A stretch of 31,338 nt of DNA, taken from positions 1 to 31,338 of IMG/VR virus record IMGVR_UViG_3300047550_002709; one strand, 5' to 3'. Positions 28,024 through 31,338 of the stretch are shown here, one piece after another (positions within the stretch are counted from its first letter, which is position 1; each line of letters starts with the position of its first letter). The notes below the pieces were generated by a model. The model saw only the letters and a list, made by a program, of their open reading frames with translations. It made no database searches and was not told where the DNA came from. This stretch comes from a virus. The translations under genes and the position numbers were made by a program.

Positions 28024-28545
28024 TTATGCTGTAGATAGCCGAATTTGATACGACAAATTTACGGATTGATTGGTGGCTAGCTGACTAGTCGCGTAGGTAT
28101 TCCCCGCAAATAGCGTGCTAGAGGTAGTCGCTGTCCCAAAGAACAAACCTACGTTCTGGATGGTCTTGGCCGCAGTGTAGACGCCTGAGTTCAGGGTTGC
28201 TGCGACCTGGAGGGTCCTAGAGGCGATGGTGCTGATCGAGATGTTAGTCCCGGTCATACGAGCACCCGCCACGTCTGTGATTTCACCGTTGAGAGTTGTA
28301 TCGGTTGCGCCTGGAGCGGTTCCTGTGCCAAGAGCCACCGCCGCCAACTGAGATGATCCACTTACGCCGCCTAGGCATGCACATAGGCCGTTTTGGAATC
28401 CAAAGTTAGTAATTAGGTTTTCGTTCCAGCCGGAATCGCCAACCACTTTAGTTTCTCCGTCCTGGTCTTCTACGATGTTAATGCGAAAGAAGCCCTTGAC
28501 AGATACGGCACTGCCATGCGCTTCTTGTTTCTTTTTCCTTGCCAT
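28024..28545 (-). CDS. Beta-rich virion-like protein
   Basis: This is a 173-residue protein from ATG 28545, which has AGGAG upstream; an earlier in-frame start would overlap the previous gene. The start is basic (MARKKKQEAHGS). It then has GDSGWNENLITNFGFQNGL, LAAVALGTGTAPGATDTTLNGE and NVGLFFGTATTSSTLFAGNTY. The GWNxNLITNxG and ALGTGT blocks are ones I associate with small tail-associated or baseplate-like phage proteins. It ends the four-gene group 29608-28024. A minor tail or fibre-linked protein is likely; the exact role is unknown. Confidence 0.7.
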   Translation of the reverse strand: MARKKKQEAHGSAVSVKGFFRINIVEDQDGETKVVGDSGWNENLITNFGFQNGLCACLGGVSGSSQLAAVALGTGTAPGATDTTLNGEITDVAGARMTGTNISISTIASRTLQVAATLNSGVYTAAKTIQNVGLFFGTATTSSTLFAGNTYATSQLATNQSVNLSYQIRLSTA

Positions 28546-28555
28546 ATTTCTCCTG

Positions 28556-28960
28556 TTAATTTCCAGCACCAAAAGTGCAGGCAGTAATTGTAATTGGGTC
28601 GCCAGTTGTAATAGCAACCGAGTCTAACTTTAACTGACCATCCCCAGCGTTATCTGTCACTTTCCCTTGAATGTGACATAGGGTATCGCCGGAGTTCCAG
28701 ATCCTGTAATATCCGGCATCCCCGGTTCCGGTAGCAGTCCCTGTGTAGGGGCCATTATCGATAGAAACGAACCCAGAAGCCGCTGCCGCAAGCCATGAGG
28801 CCGGGAGTGTTATCTCGACCAATACGGACCCTGTAGGCGCTGCTGCTGTGCTGGCTGGCTCCGTCCCGGTATAGATACGGAGGATCGGACTAGCACCAAC
28901 GGTAGTCTCTAACTGGTTCATTTGCGCGTTGCGGACTTCTACGGAGTATTTAAGAGCCAT
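28556..28960 (-). CDS. Small virion-like protein
   Basis: This is a 134-residue protein. MALKYSVEVRNAQMNQLETTVG, then PILRIYTGTEP, GSVLVEITLPASWL, GYYRIWNSGDTL and HIQGKVT resemble a recurrent small phage tail/virion family found beside ALGTGT-type proteins. It is all-beta by appearance, with no membrane segment. It starts at the stop of the 121-aa gene (1-nt overlap) and ends 11 nt before the next ATG. Probably structural. Confidence 0.7.
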   Translation of the reverse strand: MALKYSVEVRNAQMNQLETTVGASPILRIYTGTEPASTAAAPTGSVLVEITLPASWLAAAASGFVSIDNGPYTGTATGTGDAGYYRIWNSGDTLCHIQGKVTDNAGDGQLKLDSVAITTGDPITITACTFGAGN

Positions 28961-29325
28961 TACAAGCCACCCTTTATGTAGCCAATGGTGATATGGCCTC
29001 CGACATGGATTGGTCCGCCTAGGTCTAGAACCAAGTCCTCATTTTTCTTACAGATGAAGTGTCCAAAATCGCTGTTCGGGACTCCGATATTACCGCCCGT
29101 CATCGCTGTATCATACGGCCCAGAGATAACATCCCCACTCTCGGTCTCAAACGCTACTTCGACATCCCCTGAGGACACAAGCAGGTAGCCGAAAACTACG
29201 ATGAAGTATCCATCCATCCCGGCTATAATCGTATTTGGCCCTGGAAGGCTGGCGGTAACATTATCCGTGGCTACATAGTCAGTCATGCCAAAGGCGGTCT
29301 TAATCGCTGATGGAACTAGAGTCAT
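28960..29325 (-). CDS. Small hypothetical, probably structural, protein
   Basis: This is a 121-residue protein. Mostly strands: NTIIAGMDGYFIVVFGYLLVSSGDVEVAFETES, GPYDTAMTGGN, HFICKKNEDLVLDLGG and HVGGHITIGYIKGG. The C-terminal VGGHxTxGY pattern occurs in small beta-sandwich virion proteins. It overlaps the upstream gene by 26 nt and the downstream ATG by one. There is no catalytic motif. A minor virion component is the best guess from neighbours. Confidence 0.65.
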   Translation of the reverse strand: MTLVPSAIKTAFGMTDYVATDNVTASLPGPNTIIAGMDGYFIVVFGYLLVSSGDVEVAFETESGDVISGPYDTAMTGGNIGVPNSDFGHFICKKNEDLVLDLGGPIHVGGHITIGYIKGGL

Positions 29326-29608
29326 CCTGATTTCCTTCCTCGACTAATCCGGTCCTATGGAGTAGCGCGTAGCCTGGAGTAGCAAGCGCCTTCTGATACT
29401 CTACCGATCCGATGCGAACGTACTTTCCCAACCTGTCCCACTCTCCGAAATCGTTCTTGCTTACAACTTTGCAGATATTGTTCAGCTTGACCGTATTCCC
29501 ACGGCTGATCTTCCCAATCGATGTCTTAGACTTTGTTCCAAGGATGATGGAATACACCTGGAGAGCCAGGATTATAGCTAAAAGCGTATCTGTAGCGTTA
29601 ATTTCCAC
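29300..29608 (-). CDS. Small protein with N-terminal membrane segment
   Basis: This is a 102-residue protein from GTG 29608. A hydrophobic helix at ~8-24 (LLAIILALQVYSIILG) is followed by a basic, then beta-like soluble part (KISRGNTVKLNNICKVVSKN; EYQKALATPGYALLH) and an acidic Ser-rich tail. It could be a membrane-anchored regulator or lysis helper, since the amidase gene is immediately upstream. TGGGATAAT ends 7 nt before the GTG and there is no Shine-Dalgarno, so the mRNA may be leaderless. It heads the four-gene group. Confidence 0.65.
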   Translation of the reverse strand: MEINATDTLLAIILALQVYSIILGTKSKTSIGKISRGNTVKLNNICKVVSKNDFGEWDRLGKYVRIGSVEYQKALATPGYALLHRTGLVEEGNQDDSSSISD

Positions 29609-29615
29609 TTATCTT

Positions 29616-29624
29616 ATTATCCCA
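29616..29624 (-). promoter_or_regulatory. Extended -10 promoter candidate, leaderless
   Basis: Minus-strand TGGGATAAT ends 7 nt before GTG 29608. It lies just downstream of the terminator at 29640-29675, so a new transcript can start where the previous one ends. Confidence 0.5.
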
Positions 29625-29639
29625 CAGCAAGATACGAGG

Positions 29640-29675
29640 AAATAAAATAAATATGGCCGGGATTTCTCCCGGCCT
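29640..29675 (-). terminator. GNRA-loop terminator after the amidase gene
   Basis: On the minus strand, GGCCGGGA-GAAA-TCCCGGCC (perfect 8 bp, GAAA tetraloop) is followed by ATATTTATTTTATTT. The 71 nt between the amidase stop (29747) and this hairpin are non-coding. They include a small CGCC-TATTAA-GGCG hairpin, a TGCTAACAT box that could be a weak extended -10, and no reading frame I can support. Confidence 0.75.
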
Positions 29676-29746
29676 ACACACCGCTAAGTCTTGGACCACC
29701 CGCCTCTCCGCCTTAATAGGCGATCTCCTATTCCTATGTTAGCACC

Positions 29747-30367
29747 CTACCCTAAAACCTCCCAATTAAAAGCAGGACCGATATCAAATTTGTCGCTGCG
29801 GAATGCCGAGTGATCGATAACCCCAGTACACTTTCCAGCAAAGTCTAGATCGAACTGGCCACGCTTTTCCTTTGGCGGAAGATCCCCCTTAATTCCAAAT
29901 CGCACTTTGATATCGCCCACCAAGGCCTTTAGGGATTGCACTTGGATTTCTGGGAACGCGGCGTAGTAATCAAATCCGCGATAGCTTTCGGCTACATATT
30001 TATCCTTCTCATCCACATGGCAGTATTTTTGAGTGAAGGCATTCGGCCAGGAATAGAGGTAGTCGCCCTTCTTTCGGAGCGGCCCAATATTAACCATCTC
30101 AATCGCTACAGAGCGCCTGTCGTGCGCCCAGGTTCCTTTTACGCCTAGGTGGTATGACCAATACTCCGGGTCGTAGGTCTCGAAGACTGAGCCATCCTTG
30201 CCGATAATGTAGGGGGTGGATACGCCGTTCTTATTACCCTTCCAGAAGTTTATAGCGCCATCTACGGAAGATCCAGCCGTGAAGTGGATCAGGACTAGGT
30301 CCTTGGGGTACTTTTTAGGAAAGTAACAACCTTCTGGGAGCCTGCAAGTCTTTGTATCAATTACCAT
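29747..30367 (-). CDS. N-acetylmuramoyl-L-alanine amidase (endolysin)
   Basis: This is a 206-residue protein with the Amidase_2/PGRP plan: LVLIHFTAGSS with zinc ligand H28, PYIIGKDGSVFETY, a conserved SYHLGV (H73), SVAIEMVN (E90), and a C-terminal zinc/catalytic segment VIDHSAFRSDKFDIGP with H186, K193 and D195. This matches T7-lysozyme-type HxxxxxxKxD/C. It cleaves the bond between MurNAc and L-Ala, releasing progeny. There is no signal peptide or cell-wall-binding domain, so it needs a holin. AAAGGACTAAA precedes the ATG. It is isolated between two terminators, which suggests separate timing of lysis. Confidence 0.9.
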   Translation of the reverse strand: MVIDTKTCRLPEGCYFPKKYPKDLVLIHFTAGSSVDGAINFWKGNKNGVSTPYIIGKDGSVFETYDPEYWSYHLGVKGTWAHDRRSVAIEMVNIGPLRKKGDYLYSWPNAFTQKYCHVDEKDKYVAESYRGFDYYAAFPEIQVQSLKALVGDIKVRFGIKGDLPPKEKRGQFDLDFAGKCTGVIDHSAFRSDKFDIGPAFNWEVLG

Positions 30368-30385
30368 TTTAGTCCTTTATACAGC

Positions 30386-30422
30386 AAAAATGGGCCGGGA
30401 GGTGATTCCTCGCTCAGCCCAT
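30386..30422 (-). terminator. Intrinsic terminator upstream of the amidase gene
   Basis: Minus strand: ATGGGCTG pairs with CGGCCCAT, with an inner GAGG/CCTC stem, and is followed by TTTTTG. It lies 18 nt before the amidase ATG, so upstream transcription should largely stop here. Confidence 0.8.
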
Positions 30423-30470
30423 CTCTGTTGTCGGGTAGTTAGCCGGACCTGTAGGCCCTCAAGGCGTAAC
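30386..30470 (-). ncRNA. Possible small RNA (promoter plus ~85 nt plus terminator)
   Basis: A perfect TATAAT (minus strand, 30477-30482) directly follows the stop of the 95-aa gene. From the expected start near 30470 to the terminator tail at 30386 is ~85 nt with no start codon in a usable frame. The segment can fold further (GGCCT...GGTC). No known RNA family is recognised. It could also be just a 5' leader with attenuation for the amidase gene. Confidence 0.35.
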
Positions 30471-30476
30471 ACTTTT

Positions 30477-30482
30477 ATTATA
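30477..30482 (-). promoter_or_regulatory. -10 box (TATAAT) before the possible small RNA
   Basis: Minus-strand TATAAT with TG immediately before it. No TTGACA-like -35 at 17 nt. It lies 3 nt past the stop of the acidic 95-aa gene. Confidence 0.45.
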
Positions 30483-30484
30483 CA

Positions 30485-30772
30485 CTAGTTGATTTCCATA
30501 TCATCTAAATCATCATCATCGTCTTCGAGATAGTCCGTTAGGTAGATGGCGGTCTGTTCTCCAGTTTCCGAGTTAAACGCTTCCAATCCAACAACTTCCA
30601 TCTTTAGGGTTGAACCGTCATCGAACATAAACATAATGTACGGATCTTCTCCCTCTAGCATTTCATCTTCATCTGGCTGAGTGATATCGATCACCGTTCT
30701 ACCGATGAAGTTTCCGATGACATCTCGGATATTCTCTACGTCTCCCTGCAACTCGTAATCATCTAGGTTCAC
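30485..30772 (-). CDS. Small acidic protein
   Basis: This is a 95-residue, very acidic protein. The core has NFIGRTVIDITQPDEDEM, PYIMFMFDDGSTLKMEVVG and EAFNSETG, a small alpha/beta arrangement; the C-terminus is a run of Asp/Glu (LEDDDDDLDDME). The strong negative charge could mimic DNA, as in several anti-restriction or inhibitor proteins, but no such family is recognised. It overlaps the FmdB-like gene by 14 nt and closes the operon that begins at 31123. Confidence 0.65.
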   Translation of the reverse strand: MNLDDYELQGDVENIRDVIGNFIGRTVIDITQPDEDEMLEGEDPYIMFMFDDGSTLKMEVVGLEAFNSETGEQTAIYLTDYLEDDDDDLDDMEIN

Positions 30773-30962
30773 TTGGTTTTGCTCCCTTGGGGTAGTCTGT
30801 AATATAAAACCCGCTCCCGGTGAATCTGAGTTGCGGGGCGCTCAAAATCTGCTGTACTTCTTTATGTCCACAGTAAATACAATCCGGTTCCGGATCGGAC
30901 ATCTTTTTCCGTGCCTCGAATCCACTTTTACAAAAAGTGCAGACATACTCATACATCGGCAT
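30759..30962 (-). CDS. FmdB-family zinc-ribbon protein
   Basis: This is a 67-residue protein. MPMYEYVCTFCKSGFEARKKM is the standard FmdB/CxxC regulatory-protein start (C8, C11), followed by DPEPDCIYCGHKEVQQIL (C28, C31), then the SAPxxRFTGSGFYxTDY tail typical of this family. Members are putative regulatory or DNA-associated ribbons, common in bacteria and phages. The ATG overlaps the previous stop (TAATG). The 128-aa protein at 16013 carries a related ribbon and SAP motif. Confidence 0.85.
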   Translation of the reverse strand: MPMYEYVCTFCKSGFEARKKMSDPEPDCIYCGHKEVQQILSAPQLRFTGSGFYITDYPKGAKPSEPR

Positions 30963-31123
30963 TACTGCTTAATCCAGTCCTTAAAGGCCTTATCTACTGC
31001 GGCATCCCTCGTATCTAGCCATTGATTGAAACACAAAGGGCACACATAAGTCTCGGTTTTTGATACCTTTAGACCTACGGTGCCCTTGGTTGACTTGCCG
31101 CACTTAGCGCACTTCTTGTTCAT
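30962..31123 (-). CDS. 53-residue zinc-ribbon protein
   Basis: This short gene was found by hand from ATG 31123 to TAA 30962-30964. It starts MNKKCAKCGKSTKGTVG (C5, C8) and has a second pair in TYVCPLCFNQW (C28, C31), a compact treble-clef/zinc-ribbon layout. The rest is a charged helix (DAAVDKAFKDWIKQ). A TTGACA-N17-GATTAT promoter ends 8 nt before the ATG and there is no Shine-Dalgarno, so this is probably the first gene of a leaderless mRNA. Its stop overlaps the FmdB-like ATG. The function is unknown. Confidence 0.7.
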   Translation of the reverse strand: MNKKCAKCGKSTKGTVGLKVSKTETYVCPLCFNQWLDTRDAAVDKAFKDWIKQ

Positions 31124-31131
31124 TTCTTATG

Positions 31132-31160
31132 ATAATCTCAGATGCGCTGTGGTTTGTCAA
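31132..31160 (-). promoter_or_regulatory. Promoter with perfect -35 and extended -10
   Basis: Minus strand: TTGACA (31155-31160), 17-nt spacer, TGA before GATTAT (31132-31137). The start site would be ~1-2 nt from ATG 31123. The -35 begins just after the stop of the gene at the right edge. Confidence 0.65.
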
Positions 31161-31165
31161 GCACC

Positions 31166-31338
31166 CTAATCGTTTTTCAGCAATTCAAGCGCAAACTGAA
31201 TTACAGTCTGAATACGGGAGGTACTGGTTCCGGAAAGAGCCGGGATCTGTGCCGCAACCTTCGTGGCCAAGTTCAGCAACGCTGGGCCGTACTTTCCATC
31301 ATCCGGAAGCGCCTTGATCCAGTCTTCCACCTCTAGAT
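31166..31338 (-). CDS. C-terminal fragment of a helical protein (runs off right edge)
   Basis: An open minus-strand frame enters from base 31338 and ends at TAG 31166-31168, giving 56 residues. The text is helical: VEDWIKALPDDGKYGPALLN, ATKVAAQIPALSG and IQTVIQFALELLKND. No motif or family is recognised. Its stop lies 5 nt before the -35 box of the next operon, so it closes the previous transcription unit, although no hairpin terminator is visible. Coding status rests on the clean frame and spacing. Confidence 0.55.
   Translation of the reverse strand, partial: LEVEDWIKALPDDGKYGPALLNLATKVAAQIPALSGTSTSRIQTVIQFALELLKND

Noticed and set aside
29640-29746. tRNA gene
   Set aside because: The GNRA-loop hairpin is not a T-arm (no TTCRANNC loop), and no acceptor stem or anticodon arm can be paired.
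30386-30470. Hammerhead-type ribozyme (CTGAGCGAGGAA near the hairpin)
   Set aside because: The CUGANGA and GAAA core elements are not both present at the required spacing; the hairpin is explained by a terminator.

Overview
The window is part of a tailed double-stranded DNA phage genome (Caudoviricetes). Large terminase, portal, scaffold-like protein and major capsid protein lie in the usual morphogenesis order. No tape-measure, tail-tube or sheath gene is recognisable, while several short neck/adaptor-like proteins follow the capsid genes, which points to a short-tailed (podovirus-like) virion. Base composition looks balanced. Classic AAGGAGG-type ribosome binding sites occur, so the host is a bacterium with a normal anti-Shine-Dalgarno sequence. 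Nothing here names the host. No tRNA, rRNA, integrase, CRISPR array or insertion sequence was seen.

Transcription is almost entirely leftward (minus strand). Read in that direction from the right edge: (a) 31338-30485, a gene tail, two zinc-ribbon proteins and an acidic protein; (b) 30482-29640, a possible small RNA with its own terminator, a peptidoglycan amidase and a hairpin-terminated non-coding stretch; (c) 29608-28024, four small genes, three of them virion-like, closed by an inverted repeat; (d) 27949-24638, a methyltransferase, a GT-A-like glycosyltransferase, a small Cys-rich protein and a fibre with fourteen ~20-residue repeats; (e) 24632-22872, a promoter-to-terminator operon for nucleotide and ssDNA metabolism (dUTPase, deoxycytidylate-deaminase-like enzyme, 45-aa acidic protein, SSB, 70-aa basic protein); (f) 22865-20051, a BCS1-type AAA+ ATPase, a zinc-ribbon protein, a second SSB-like protein and two unknowns; (g) 19980-14088, holin-like protein, 54-aa coiled-coil protein, putative small terminase, large terminase, a double ribbon-helix-helix-like protein, a zinc-ribbon protein and the portal; (h) 14084-13380, an HExxH metallopeptidase-like protein; (i) 12540-5423, two Pro/Gln-rich accessory proteins, scaffold, capsid, decoration-like proteins and neck proteins, with intrinsic terminators on both sides of the decoration-like gene pair; (j) 5415-1, three consecutive tail/fibre-like genes that each begin with a Sec signal peptide, the last running off the left edge.

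The only two plus-strand genes (12605-13387) are an endonuclease VII homologue and a degenerate SLOG/YspA-like (DUF2493) protein. They form a reversed cassette inside the late region.

The most interesting regulatory pattern is a set of seven candidate extended -10 promoters (TGn + TATAAT-like). They lie only 6-13 nt upstream of start codons that lack a Shine-Dalgarno sequence, which suggests leaderless or near-leaderless mRNAs at operon heads. Two of the seven also have TTGACA exactly 17 nt upstream of the -10. Two inverted repeats sit at promoters and look like operators. All functional calls are from reading the sequence; no database search was run.
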